The notes under the pieces: generated by a model
What the model was told of the DNA's origin: nothing
The model's input: the letters and a program-made list of their open reading frames with translations, nothing else
The model's database searches: none
Program-made: the position numbers and the translations under genes
NCBI GenBank assembly: GCA_014379595.1
Contig: JACMLM010000003.1
Coordinates: forward strand, 1-64,000
Length of the DNA stretch: 64,000 bases
From: Anaerolineales bacterium
Lineage (GTDB): Bacteria > Chloroflexota > Anaerolineae > Anaerolineales > Villigracilaceae
Reading direction: 5' to 3'
Shown here: positions 42,358-50,983 of the stretch, piece after piece
Position numbering within the stretch: the stretch's first letter is position 1
Layout: every line of letters begins with the position of its first letter

Positions 42358-42834
42358 ATGTTTGGCAGTCGTAACGAACAGCTTGCGGATCTGGATTTGG
42401 CTTATAAAGAATTTATTCAAACCACGGAAGAACTTTCAGCTGAAGGCTTCATCAAATCTCTGGGTGACTGGACTCCGCGCGATATCCTGGCTCATTTCAT
42501 TGGCTGGAATCGCATTACTCTCGTCGGCTGCGCTGAGATCTGTGAAGGCGTCGAACCATTTTATTTTTACGATGGCACAAATGATTACCGTAAAGTCAAT
42601 GCGGCATTTTTTGAAAGGTTCGACTCAACCGATCGTGAGGTATTACTGCGGCAAGTAGAATCTACAAAAGAAGCATTAGTCTCCTACTTGAAGACAGTTG
42701 ATGAAAGCGAGTGGGAACAGGACACAGGTGTAATTCACTATCGCGGCGGTCTCGCAACCGTGGCACGCTGTGTTGACTCTCTCATCCGTGATTACTACAA
42801 GCATCGCGAAGAAATCATCTCGGGAATCAACTGA
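42358..42834 (+). CDS. ClbS/DfsB-family four-helix protein
   Basis: 158 residues, all helical, DinB-like. WTPRDILAHFIGWNRIT carries the family's WxxxD...H.igW pattern. ClbS (colibactin resistance) and DfsB are named members, but most are uncharacterised. It lies 14 bases before the TMEM175 gene; GGAGT precedes that gene. Confidence 0.82.
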   Translation: MFGSRNEQLADLDLAYKEFIQTTEELSAEGFIKSLGDWTPRDILAHFIGWNRITLVGCAEICEGVEPFYFYDGTNDYRKVNAAFFERFDSTDREVLLRQVESTKEALVSYLKTVDESEWEQDTGVIHYRGGLATVARCVDSLIRDYYKHREEIISGIN

Positions 42835-42848
42835 CTGGAGTATAGATC

Positions 42849-43424
42849 ATGCACAAAGGAAGACTGGAAGCGTTTAGCGACGGCGTGATGGCCATCATTA
42901 TCACCATCATGGTCTTGGAATTGGAGATTCCTCATGAAAGCGATCTTGCTGCTTTACTTCCTTTATTACCCAAATTTCTAAGTTACGCACTGAGTTTTGT
43001 GTATGTGGGGATTTATTGGAATAACCACCACCATTTATTACAGGCGGCAAAACAAGTCAACGGATCAGTCTTGTGGGCCAATTTACATTTGCTATTTTGG
43101 CTATCCCTTATTCCCTTTGTCACTGGCTGGATGGGTGAAAATCAGTATGCCACCATGCCGTTGGTTTTTTATGGCGGCATACTTTGGATGTCTGGATTGG
43201 CTTATTACATTCTCGTACGTGCGCTAATCGGCCATCATGGCCCAGATTCCGTAATAGCCAAAGCGATTGGCAAGGATGAAAAAGGTATCAGATCATTATA
43301 TATTTATAGTGCTGCAATTGCACTGGCGTTCGTTGCCCCGTGGATCGCATCTGCCTTATATGTAATTGTCGCCATTATGTGGCTTGTCCCTGACAAACGC
43401 ATTGAAACTAAACTCGCAAACTAA
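42849..43424 (+). CDS. TMEM175/DUF1211-family potassium channel-like protein
   Basis: 191 residues, six membrane helices. RLEAFSDGVMAIIITIMVLE is the filter helix with the RxxxFSD motif of bacterial TMEM175 channels (K+ conducting tetramers). CTGGAG precedes the ATG. A broken relative is at 34391. Confidence 0.93.
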   Translation: MHKGRLEAFSDGVMAIIITIMVLELEIPHESDLAALLPLLPKFLSYALSFVYVGIYWNNHHHLLQAAKQVNGSVLWANLHLLFWLSLIPFVTGWMGENQYATMPLVFYGGILWMSGLAYYILVRALIGHHGPDSVIAKAIGKDEKGIRSLYIYSAAIALAFVAPWIASALYVIVAIMWLVPDKRIETKLAN

Positions 43425-43439
43425 ATAGGAAACAGGAAA

Positions 43440-43994
43440 ATGGACATAAAATATCTAACCACTGAAGAATTGGAAGCAGGTCTTGAAAATATTCGCCAAT
43501 CGCCAAAAGATAATGGCATGTTGGAGTTGATCGTACGCAGGCCTCAAATTGAAAAAAGGGAAGTTTTATCCGAAGGCAAACTTGACCTGATCGCTGGTCT
43601 CGAAGGCGACAATTGGAAAGCTCGTGGCAGCTCCAGTACACCTGATAAATCTGCTCACCCTGAAATGCAGATTAATATTATGAATTCACGTGTTATTGAT
43701 CTGTTGGCGCAGGAAAAAGAACGCTGGCAATTAGCTGGTGATCAACTTTTTATTGATATAGATCTAAGCGAAGAGAACCTGCCTGCCGGCACAAAATTAT
43801 CAATTGGTGACGCAATACTTCAAATCAGTACAGAACCTCACTCAGGCTGTAAAAAATTTACAGCGCGTTTCGGGTTGGAAGCGATGAAATTTGTCAACTC
43901 GCCATTGGGAAAAGAACTGCACTTACGCGGACTTAACGCAAAGGTTATACAAGCGGGCGTGATACGAGTTGGGGATACAGTGAGAAAGGTGTAA
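43440..43994 (+). CDS. MOSC-domain protein
   Basis: 184 residues. GLEGDNWKARG, HPEMQINIMNSRVIDLLA and EPHSGCKKF (conserved Cys, likely cofactor or sulfur ligand) match small MOSC proteins related to the molybdenum cofactor sulfurase C-terminus. No molybdenum genes lie nearby. AGGAAACAGG precedes the ATG. The ZIP-like gene follows after 9 bases. Confidence 0.88.
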   Translation: MDIKYLTTEELEAGLENIRQSPKDNGMLELIVRRPQIEKREVLSEGKLDLIAGLEGDNWKARGSSSTPDKSAHPEMQINIMNSRVIDLLAQEKERWQLAGDQLFIDIDLSEENLPAGTKLSIGDAILQISTEPHSGCKKFTARFGLEAMKFVNSPLGKELHLRGLNAKVIQAGVIRVGDTVRKV

Positions 43995-44003
43995 GTCAAA
44001 ACT

Positions 44004-44729
44004 ATGTCTGAGCATCTTTCTCTCATTCTTCCGTATATCTTACTCGCCACAGGTGCCGGTATCCTCGGTGGTGTGATTGCTTCTTTCTGGAATCCCAATG
44101 CCAAGGCCCGAAGTGCAATTCAACACTTTGCTGCTGGCGCGGTATTGGCAGCTGTTGCCACTAGTGTTATTCCAGAAGCTGAGCGGATTGGGACAATAGC
44201 AGGAATTTTAAGCGGCTTTGCAGCAGGCGGCCTGGCAATGATCGCTCTTAAGTGGGTCGTTGTCCGAGCTGAGCGGAGGAAAAAAGGCGGTCACCAATTA
44301 CCAGTTGGGCTGGCTGCGGCAGCAATAGTCGATACACTGATAGACGGAGTGCTGATCAGTGCTGGCTTCGCAACAGGTCAACAACTTGGTATCTTGCTGG
44401 TGATCGCCCTGTCGATTGAACTCTTATTTTTAACTTTATCAGTGGGAGTTGAATTTCGTAAAAGCCAGTTGAAACTCTGGCAGAAATTGTTGGCCACCAG
44501 CGGAATCGCATTCATGCTGCTGGTGGGGGCAGTGAGTGCAAGCTTCCTTTTGGCAGACGTTTCAGAATCAACACTGGCAATTGTATTATCTTTTGGAGCA
44601 GCAGCTTTAATTTACCTGATTGCTGAAGAACTTCTTGTTGAAACAATTGAAGCTGAGAAAAGTCTCTTCCCAACTGCCACATTGTTTAGCGGATTTTTGG
44701 TTTTATTGGCACTAAAACTTTTTAGTTAG
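44004..44729 (+). CDS. ZIP-family metal transporter-like protein
   Basis: 241 residues, about eight membrane helices. HFAAGAVLAAVATSVIPEA and VDTLIDGVLISAGF / IAEELLVET are the ZIP helix 2, 4 and 5 regions, but the HxxxE metal-site motif reads DxxxDG here, so transport of Zn or Fe is uncertain. Follows the MOSC gene by 9 bases. The 139 bases after it contain nothing recognisable. Confidence 0.82.
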   Translation: MSEHLSLILPYILLATGAGILGGVIASFWNPNAKARSAIQHFAAGAVLAAVATSVIPEAERIGTIAGILSGFAAGGLAMIALKWVVVRAERRKKGGHQLPVGLAAAAIVDTLIDGVLISAGFATGQQLGILLVIALSIELLFLTLSVGVEFRKSQLKLWQKLLATSGIAFMLLVGAVSASFLLADVSESTLAIVLSFGAAALIYLIAEELLVETIEAEKSLFPTATLFSGFLVLLALKLFS

Positions 44730-44868
44730 ACAAGAATAAACATAGTTAAGAAAGTAACAATACCGCCTGCTACAACAATATGAAATAACTTTATTTTCCA
44801 CACAATTTCTTCACCAAAACACAACATCTGGCCAATATACTAAATCATCTTGAGACAAGGAGTAAATT

Positions 44869-45630
44869 ATGGACAAGGATGACAAACAAGTAGGCCAGAT
44901 CCTCAATCGCAGGGATGCATTGAAGATTTTGGGATTTGGAAGCGCGGCAGCACTGTTAGCTGCGTGTGCCCCTGATCTTGCAACAGAGACTTTATCACCT
45001 ACAGCTGGTGTACCTACTACACAAGTAGTAACAGAAGCTACATCCATCAACACGGCTCTGCCAATGTGCGTGGTTCTTCCAGAATTAACAGAAGGTCCGT
45101 ATTTTGTGGATGAAATGCTCAATCGTTCCGATATTCGAGAAGATACATCTGACGGTGTTATTTCGGAAGGCCCACCTCTTGTAATCATTTTCAATGTAAC
45201 AAAAGTTGGTGCAAATGGATGTGTTCCATTACCTAATGCACAAGTGGACATCTGGCATTGCGATGCTTATGGTGTGTATTCAGATGTACAAAACGCGGTA
45301 GGCAAAACTTTCCTGCGCGGCTATCAAATGGCTGACGCAAATGGTGTTGCAAAATTCACCACGGTTTATCCAGGCTGGTATCAAGGACGTGCTGTTCATA
45401 TCCACTTCAAGATTCGTTATGATAATCAGGAATTCACATCTCAACTGTTCTTCGATGATACTTTCACAGATCAGGTTTATCTTCAAGACCCGTATGCAAA
45501 AAAAGGTGAACGTACAGTGAGAAACGATGGAGATAATATTTATCAAAACGGCGGGAATCAACTCTTGCTCAATGTCACTCCTGAGGGAGCAGGCTACACA
45601 GCCACATTCGACATCGGTATGCAAATATAA
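44869..45630 (+). CDS. Tat-exported intradiol dioxygenase-like lipoprotein
   Basis: 253 residues. Twin-arginine signal NRRDALKILG (Arg14-Arg15) followed by lipobox LLAAC (Cys33), then a Thr/Ser linker and an intradiol ring-cleavage fold: ELTEGPYFV, VDIWHCDAYGVYS, GYQMADANG, FTTVYPGWYQGRAVHIHFK. Tyr, Tyr and two His (HIH) would bind Fe(III). Such exported enzymes may open catechol rings outside the cell. An 18-bp leader GAC AAG GAG before the ATG provides the ribosome site. Confidence 0.9.
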   Translation: MDKDDKQVGQILNRRDALKILGFGSAAALLAACAPDLATETLSPTAGVPTTQVVTEATSINTALPMCVVLPELTEGPYFVDEMLNRSDIREDTSDGVISEGPPLVIIFNVTKVGANGCVPLPNAQVDIWHCDAYGVYSDVQNAVGKTFLRGYQMADANGVAKFTTVYPGWYQGRAVHIHFKIRYDNQEFTSQLFFDDTFTDQVYLQDPYAKKGERTVRNDGDNIYQNGGNQLLLNVTPEGAGYTATFDIGMQI

Positions 45631-45633
45631 GTA

Positions 45634-45685
45634 TTCCAAAACAAAACAGTCTCCCGATTGCTCGGGAGACTGTTTTGTTTTGGAA
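45634..45685 (+). terminator. 24-bp perfect terminator hairpin
   Basis: Arms 45634-45657 and 45662-45685 pair over 24 bp without a mismatch around the loop TTGC; the core is GTCTCCCGA/TCGGGAGAC with A/T-rich bases below. Unusually long for a simple terminator. Confidence 0.92.
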
Positions 45686-45715
45686 CGCGGTCTTAAGTCC
45701 GCACTCCGTTATAAT
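45686..45715 (+). promoter_or_regulatory. REP-like hairpin and -10 box of the ADH gene
   Basis: GCGGTCTTAAGTCCGC (one internal mismatch) is followed by ACTCCG, reminiscent of the GGAGT foot of the repeats around the RAYT. TATAAT is at 45710-45715; -35 not clear. Confidence 0.5.
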
Positions 45716-45737
45716 TATTTCATTAAAAGGAGAGTTC

Positions 45738-46769
45738 ATGAAAGCTGTTCGTTTTGTTGGCGCAAACCAGCCATTGGAAATGCACGAAATTCCCATCCCT
45801 GAAATTGGCGAACGTGATATTTTAGTGAAGGTTAAAGCTGCAGGCATTTGTCATTCGGATGCGTATTATCGTGCAGGGATTTCACCAGTGCGGCCTATCC
45901 CGCTCACTCTTGGACATGAAGTTGCGGGCGTCGTCGAAAAAACTGGTTCGCAGGTGACAAATGTTCAAATCGGCGACAGAGTCTGTTTGCACTACAACCT
46001 CACCTGCGGAGATTGTTATCACTGCTCAACAGGCAACGATCAATTTTGCGAAAAAGTTTTAATGTTGGGTCATTACACGAACGGTGGATATGCCGAATAT
46101 ATTTCTGTTCCTGCACGAAATGCAATCCATTTGCCCGATGAAATTCCGTTTGAACAAGGTGCAACATTGATGTGCGCCTCGGCTACGTCCTTTCACGCAC
46201 TGCGCAAGAGCAGAGTCAAGGCTGGAGAAACAGTAGCAATTTTCGGCGCGGGCGGACTCGGTCAGTCTGCCATCCAACTGGCACGCGCATTTGGTGCAAT
46301 CGAAGTGTATGCGGTCGATATCAACGAAGAGAAATTAAATCTTGCCAAACAATATGGCGCAATTCCAATTAATGGAAAACAAGTTGATGCAGTTGAAGAA
46401 ATCAAAAAACTCACTAAAGGCAAAGGTGTGGATGTTGCCATAGAAATGATCGGGCTTGAACAAACCATGAAGCAGGCGATTCGAGTTGCGGGCGTAATGG
46501 GCCGTGTAGTAATTGTGGGGCTTTCAAGTAAGCCGATTCAAATAGATACGTACAATGAAATTCTTGGCAACGAAGTGGAATTGATTGGTTCGAATGATCA
46601 TCACTTACAGGAGCTTCCTTTGTTGGTTGAAATGGCACGCAAGAAAATTCTGGATACATCCCGCATCGTGACAAAAACGATTCCATTGGATGCTGAGGAG
46701 ATTAATCAAGTATTGGATGATCTGGAAAAATTCAGCAGTGATGTGCGGACTGTGATCGTTCCCGCTTAA
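45738..46769 (+). CDS. Zinc-dependent alcohol dehydrogenase (MDR)
   Basis: 343 residues. Catalytic zinc: Cys38 (GICHSD) and His60-Glu61 (LGHE). Structural zinc: Cys90, 93, 96 and 104 (LTCGDCYHC...QFC). Rossmann GAGGLG near 177-182. Substrate unknown. AAAAGGAG (45726-45733) precedes the ATG at 45738; the earlier frame runs through the terminator. Confidence 0.94.
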   Translation: MKAVRFVGANQPLEMHEIPIPEIGERDILVKVKAAGICHSDAYYRAGISPVRPIPLTLGHEVAGVVEKTGSQVTNVQIGDRVCLHYNLTCGDCYHCSTGNDQFCEKVLMLGHYTNGGYAEYISVPARNAIHLPDEIPFEQGATLMCASATSFHALRKSRVKAGETVAIFGAGGLGQSAIQLARAFGAIEVYAVDINEEKLNLAKQYGAIPINGKQVDAVEEIKKLTKGKGVDVAIEMIGLEQTMKQAIRVAGVMGRVVIVGLSSKPIQIDTYNEILGNEVELIGSNDHHLQELPLLVEMARKKILDTSRIVTKTIPLDAEEINQVLDDLEKFSSDVRTVIVPA

Positions 46770-46802
46770 AAAATAACCCACACTTGATCGTGTTTCAAAC
46801 GA

Positions 46803-46808
46803 TATAAT
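46803..46808 (+). promoter_or_regulatory. -10 box before the membrane/cytochrome b5-like pair
   Basis: TATAAT lies 19 bases before the ATG, with CTCAAGG between them as a weak ribosome site. Confidence 0.55.
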
Positions 46809-46827
46809 CTCATCTCAAGGATTTTTT

Positions 46828-47556
46828 ATGACAGACCAAGTTCCCATTATTAATTTCAATCCAAAGCGAATCTTTATCACCTTGATCAGTATTTTGATGG
46901 TGCTGGTTGGCTTAAGCATTTGGGGGCAAAGGATCCGATATATTGGCGTTGGCGACATCCATGGTCCCTGGCATGAATTCCTAATAGACCTTCTCATGCA
47001 ATCGTTCTACCTCGACCTTGAAGGAAACATCCCCACTTACTACAACGTAGTTCTCTTGCTCATTCCTACCGCTCTGCTTTTCGCGATCGGCGCATCTAAA
47101 AGCTTGTTGAAAGATAAATTCAGATATCAATGGTATATGCTCGCATTTGTTTTCCTGCTTCTGTCTATTGATGAAGCTTCCAGTTTGCACGAGCGGCTGA
47201 TCAAACCTATGCGTGAATTTTCAGATGCAGGCAGGCTATTTTATTTTGCATGGATCGTTCCCGGCATCGCTGCTGTCATTCTGTTTGGATTATTTTTCCT
47301 CATGTTCTTCCTGCATCTGGATAGGAAATTCAAAGTTCTTTTCTTTATTTCCCTTGCAGTTTATATCGGTGGTGTCATTGGCGGCGAAATAGTCAGTGGT
47401 TATTACGCAGCCAATCTTGGCCTGAAAAATTTTACCTATGCTGTCGTTGCAAGTCTTGAAGAATCAGTCGAAATGATAGGCGCATCGATGATCATTTATT
47501 CTCTGCTTGTCTACATTAAAGATTATCTGCCCGAGGGGATCACCTTCAAAGTATGA
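46828..47556 (+). CDS. Six-TM membrane protein with conserved acidic/His residues
   Basis: 242 residues, six membrane helices. Helix 3 ends LLLSIDEASSLHERL and helix 6 begins ASLEESVEMIGASMI, placing Asp/Glu/His at the membrane face, as in enzymes rather than simple anchors. Family not recognised. It overlaps the cytochrome b5-like gene by 4 bases, suggesting a two-subunit haem-linked membrane protein (inference). Confidence 0.75.
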   Translation: MTDQVPIINFNPKRIFITLISILMVLVGLSIWGQRIRYIGVGDIHGPWHEFLIDLLMQSFYLDLEGNIPTYYNVVLLLIPTALLFAIGASKSLLKDKFRYQWYMLAFVFLLLSIDEASSLHERLIKPMREFSDAGRLFYFAWIVPGIAAVILFGLFFLMFFLHLDRKFKVLFFISLAVYIGGVIGGEIVSGYYAANLGLKNFTYAVVASLEESVEMIGASMIIYSLLVYIKDYLPEGITFKV

Positions 47557-47810
47557 CTATTCCCGATAAAATTATTTCCATCCTTGAACTCAAGCGCAAT
47601 ACAGGCGAAAGAAGTACACGCATGTGGATCGCACACGAGGGCATCGTTTATGATGTGACCGACTGCCCAAAATGGCGCACGGGCATGCACGAGTTTTTAC
47701 ATTTTCCCGGGCAGGATCTCACCAGTGAAATCCCCGATGCACCGCATAAAGATGAGGTCTTCAATCATGATTGTGTCACAGTTATCGGCAGACTAGAATC
47801 GAATATATAA
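47553..47810 (+). CDS. Cytochrome b5-like heme/steroid-binding domain protein
   Basis: 85 residues. MWIAHEGIVYDVTDCPKWRTGMHEF, PGQDLT and APHKDEVF match the small predicted heme/steroid-binding proteins (COG4892) with YDVT..p.W..G.H...PG.DlT...PH; His in GMHEF and PHKDE are the probable haem ligands. Translationally coupled to the preceding membrane protein. Confidence 0.87.
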   Translation: MTIPDKIISILELKRNTGERSTRMWIAHEGIVYDVTDCPKWRTGMHEFLHFPGQDLTSEIPDAPHKDEVFNHDCVTVIGRLESNI

Positions 47811-47831
47811 ACTTAAACAAGGAAATAAAAC

Positions 47832-49553
47832 ATGTCTTCACTCAAATGGTGGCAAACTGCTGTTTTTTATCAAATTTATCCGCGTTCATTTGCTGACGGC
47901 AACGGCGATGGCATTGGTGATTTCAAAGGCATCACCGAAAAGTTGGATTACCTCGCCAGCCTCGGCATTGATGCGCTTTGGCTTTCACCGCACTTCCCTT
48001 CTCCAAATTGGGATTGCGGCTACGATATTTCTGATTATTCCAACGTCGCGTCTGAATACGGCACTATGGATGACTTCAAATTATTTTTGGATGAATCTCA
48101 CAAACGAAACTTGCGCCTCATTCTGGACCTAGTCCTGAATCACACCTCCGATGAGCATCCGTGGTTCGTTGAGTCAAAATCCAGCCGCGATAATCCAAAA
48201 GCAGATTGGTATGTCTGGATGGACTCTCCTCCCAATAACTGGCAATCCTGCTTCGATGGCGAGGCATGGACGTATTCACCAGAACGAAATCAATATTATT
48301 ATCACTACTTCATGAAGCAGCAGCCAGATCTAAACTGGCATAATCCTGAAGTAAAAAAAGCCATGTGGGATGCCGTCCGTTTCTGGCTGGACCTGGGCGT
48401 AGATGGTTATCGTCTTGATGCCATTGGCACAATTTATGAGGACCCAAATCTTACGCCGCACAATGTCCCAATGAATTTAGCTCAACTGCGCAGCTTCTCT
48501 GACACTGCTAAAACTCCCAAGGAAATAAAGCTTAAAGAGAAATACTGGCACGAAATGTTCAAGAATCAATGGGGGCAGGCAGGCGTGCATGACCTGATGA
48601 AAGAACTGCGTGCTGTGGTCGATGAGTATGATGGTGATCGGGTGCTCGTAGGCGAGGACGATAATATAGATTACATGGGCAACGGACAGGATGAGCTTCA
48701 GCTCGTATTCAATTTTCCGTTAATGCGCACAGAAAAAATCACGCCGACTCATATCCGCAAGAATCAAAAAGAAAGATTAACCCAAATCGACAATCTTGCT
48801 TCTGGCGCAGGCTGGGCTTGTAACACACTTGGTAATCACGATTGCTCCAGAATCCATACCCGCTTTGGGAATAAACTTCATGACGCACAGCTGGCACGTT
48901 TGAATGCAGCCCTTGTACTAACCATGAAAGGTACACCTTTTCTATATAACGGCGAAGAGATTGGCATGACAGATTACATGCTGACCGATATTTCGCAGGT
49001 GAAAGACACAATGGGGTCCTGGTATTACCATGCGATTGTCATAGACATGGGAGTTCATCCCGAAGAAGCTATGCTTCGTACTGCTGAAATGACACGCGAT
49101 AAAAACCGCACACCCATGCAGTGGTCCAATAACCCAAATGCTGGTTTTTCGCCTGCAGATGTTTCTCCGTGGTTGCCGATCAATCCAAACTATAAAGACG
49201 GTGTCAATGTTCACGATCAGGAGAATAATCCAAGCTCGCTTTTACATTATTACAAACATTTATTGCGTGTCCGCAAAGAATCCCCTTCACTGAAAGAAGG
49301 TGAATATATTCCATTACAAACAACATCAAAGGATTATTTTGCTTTCCTGCGTCAATCTGACAAACAGACGGTTTTGGTCATATTGAATTATTCAGAAAAA
49401 GTTTTCGAGCTGGATTTCTCTCGCACAAAAGAGATGAAGAATGCAAATCTAAAAACTCTTTTCTCAAGCGCACAAAGACGGCCTGACCAGTTTGAGCCGA
49501 AATTCAAGCTCAGTCCATTTGAAGTGTTTATAGCGGAAGTTGTGCGTGGATAA
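47832..49553 (+). CDS. GH13 alpha-glucosidase / oligo-1,6-glucosidase-like
   Basis: 573 residues. (beta/alpha)8 barrel with Asp196 nucleophile (DGYRLDAI), Glu275 acid-base (VLVGED) and Asp337 (GNHD), plus VLNHTSDEHPWF and the C-terminal beta domain. Family 31/23-like members hydrolyse alpha-1,4 or 1,6 glucosides, trehalose-6-phosphate or sucrose isomers; product not decided. No signal peptide, so cytoplasmic. Its stop overlaps the next gene. Confidence 0.95.
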   Translation: MSSLKWWQTAVFYQIYPRSFADGNGDGIGDFKGITEKLDYLASLGIDALWLSPHFPSPNWDCGYDISDYSNVASEYGTMDDFKLFLDESHKRNLRLILDLVLNHTSDEHPWFVESKSSRDNPKADWYVWMDSPPNNWQSCFDGEAWTYSPERNQYYYHYFMKQQPDLNWHNPEVKKAMWDAVRFWLDLGVDGYRLDAIGTIYEDPNLTPHNVPMNLAQLRSFSDTAKTPKEIKLKEKYWHEMFKNQWGQAGVHDLMKELRAVVDEYDGDRVLVGEDDNIDYMGNGQDELQLVFNFPLMRTEKITPTHIRKNQKERLTQIDNLASGAGWACNTLGNHDCSRIHTRFGNKLHDAQLARLNAALVLTMKGTPFLYNGEEIGMTDYMLTDISQVKDTMGSWYYHAIVIDMGVHPEEAMLRTAEMTRDKNRTPMQWSNNPNAGFSPADVSPWLPINPNYKDGVNVHDQENNPSSLLHYYKHLLRVRKESPSLKEGEYIPLQTTSKDYFAFLRQSDKQTVLVILNYSEKVFELDFSRTKEMKNANLKTLFSSAQRRPDQFEPKFKLSPFEVFIAEVVRG

Positions 49554-49782
49554 AGAGAAAATATTATACCCACAAGCAAAATTAAATAAAAAATTTGTAG
49601 TGCTATGTGGAAGGATTTTCCGCGACACGGAACCGCGATATTTCCCTTCCACGAAATATCGCGGGCGAACCATATTGCTTTGTACAGAATCCTGTCTCAG
49701 TGCATTTTTGGCTGACCCAGACTTATTCTACAAAATGCACAGAAATTCGGAGAAGAATAAACCATATGTGGAAACCCGGTGA
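49546..49782 (+). CDS. TRASH/YHS-like small metal-binding protein
   Basis: About 78 residues from GTG 49546 (a TTG at 49540 is possible). FVVLCGRIF...YRGRTILLCTESCLSAFLADPDLFYKMHR has the Cys, CxxxC, F and H pattern of TRASH/YHS metal-binding domains, though it lacks the usual opening CxxC. The middle part RDTEPRYFPSTKYRGR is unusual. It overlaps GH13 by 8 bases and DUF402 by 17 bases. Too short for firm assignment. Confidence 0.6.
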   Translation: MDKEKILYPQAKLNKKFVVLCGRIFRDTEPRYFPSTKYRGRTILLCTESCLSAFLADPDLFYKMHRNSEKNKPYVETR

Positions 49783-50386
49783 TGTGATCGCATGGAGAGG
49801 GATTTACCGAGAACGAGTCTGGCATGCAATACCAACAACTGTTGTAAAAGACACGCCGCAGGAGATAGTGTTATCTCTTATGCCTGGAACAAACTGCATG
49901 CTCGAAGAAAATTATGCTAAAGGTAAGAATAACGGGAAACGTCGCTGGGATTTTAAAGAAGATAATTGGAGACTGGAAAAATATATATGGCATACCAATC
50001 GTCTATTAGTAATATTTGAGCCAGAAAAATATTATGCAACAATAGGTTTTTGGGAACATAAAACCAATAAATTTATTGGTTACTATATAAACTTTCAACT
50101 GCCGTTTACGCGACAACAGAATAGCATAGACACATTGGACTTGGATCTTGATATCGTCATTCACCCAGATTTCTCCTATGAATGGAAGGATATAGAAGAT
50201 TATCAAAAGGGAATAGAAACAGGAATAATATTATCTGAATGGGCAGATGAAATTGAAATTGCAAAGAAAGAAGTTCTCAATAGGCTTGAAAAGCGTGAAA
50301 ATCCATTTGACAATTCCTGGGTAAATTGGCAGCCTGACCCAACCTGGTCATTGCCAAAGTTGCCGCCAGACTGGGATAAAATATAG
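49766..50386 (+). CDS. DUF402 family protein (nucleotide phosphatase-like)
   Basis: 206 residues. WHAIPTTVVKDTPQEIVLSLMPGT, LEKYIWHTNRLLVIF and DLDLDIVIHPDFSYEWKDIEDYQKGIETGII contain the Asp-rich metal site of DUF402 proteins (FomD, Ntdp nucleoside di/triphosphate phosphatases). A shorter start than the open frame is used because family similarity begins at KPGDVIAWRG. GGAGAAG precedes it. AT-rich. Confidence 0.88.
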   Translation: MWKPGDVIAWRGIYRERVWHAIPTTVVKDTPQEIVLSLMPGTNCMLEENYAKGKNNGKRRWDFKEDNWRLEKYIWHTNRLLVIFEPEKYYATIGFWEHKTNKFIGYYINFQLPFTRQQNSIDTLDLDLDIVIHPDFSYEWKDIEDYQKGIETGIILSEWADEIEIAKKEVLNRLEKRENPFDNSWVNWQPDPTWSLPKLPPDWDKI

Positions 50387-50420
50387 AGAGTTATTTATCG
50401 GTTTATTGCAGGAGGATAAT

Positions 50421-50804
50421 ATGGCAAAGAAAGATAATAAAGACTCAACACCAATTGAATTTTATATACCCCCAACTAACCTTGGAGGAAGAGGCCCGAG
50501 GGTTCCTATTCCGATTAACCAACCAAATTGGAAATACAAAACAGGCTCAAACCCCTATGATCTTCAGATGGCAGTTGCTAAAATATGTCTGGTTGCAGCT
50601 ATTGCTCTCAGCATTCTAATCTTTGTAAGCCGCCTGTACACATCACCTTTATGGATTGCCGTCATCGTACTTGGAACCATAGCATTTATCTCTGTCCGTT
50701 CAGCAAAAACTTCTGAATTTCAGAACACAGAAAATGACGAAAGTAATCATCCTGCGAAACGGAAAGCAAAAAAGCGCATTAAACATCGCAAAGATTACCA
50801 ATAA
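50421..50804 (+). CDS. Small two-TM protein with basic C-terminus
   Basis: 127 residues: polar Pro/Gly-rich N-terminus (PPTNLGGRGPRVPIPINQPN), two membrane helices (about 54-72, 77-92), then an acidic stretch and AKRKAKKRIKHRK. AGGAGG (50410 onward) fixes the start. Family not recognised. The 180 bases after it hold a hairpin CCAGCAGTTGGGCTGCTGG and a terminator. Confidence 0.65.
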   Translation: MAKKDNKDSTPIEFYIPPTNLGGRGPRVPIPINQPNWKYKTGSNPYDLQMAVAKICLVAAIALSILIFVSRLYTSPLWIAVIVLGTIAFISVRSAKTSEFQNTENDESNHPAKRKAKKRIKHRKDYQ

Positions 50805-50905
50805 CTCTTCAGCCTGGAGTAATTCCAGCAGTTGGGCTGCTGGAAATCAGCGCACTTCGCGAACTATCTCAAAAACAGAATTATGCATAAGTTATATAAT
50901 GCCTG

Positions 50906-50930
50906 AGCCGCTCATTAGAGTGGCTTTTTA
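50906..50930 (+). terminator. Terminator before the LysM lipoprotein genes
   Basis: AGCCGCTC-ATTA-GAGTGGCTTTTT: an 8-bp stem with one G-U pair and a T-run. Confidence 0.78.
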
Positions 50931-50970
50931 TTGTATATAATCTTGAAACTATTATCCCCATATCTACTGG

Positions 50971-50976
50971 TAAAAT
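50971..50976 (+). promoter_or_regulatory. -10-like box 7 nt before the first LysM lipoprotein
   Basis: TAAAAT ends 7 bases before ATG 50984 and the bases between are CGCCCCC, with no ribosome site, so a leaderless transcript is likely. Confidence 0.55.
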
Positions 50977-50983
50977 CGCCCCC

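Noticed and set aside
49607-49765. N-terminal 53-residue extension of the DUF402 protein
   Set aside because: It is a frame shadow of the TRASH-like gene; family similarity and GGAGAAG support the ATG at 49766.
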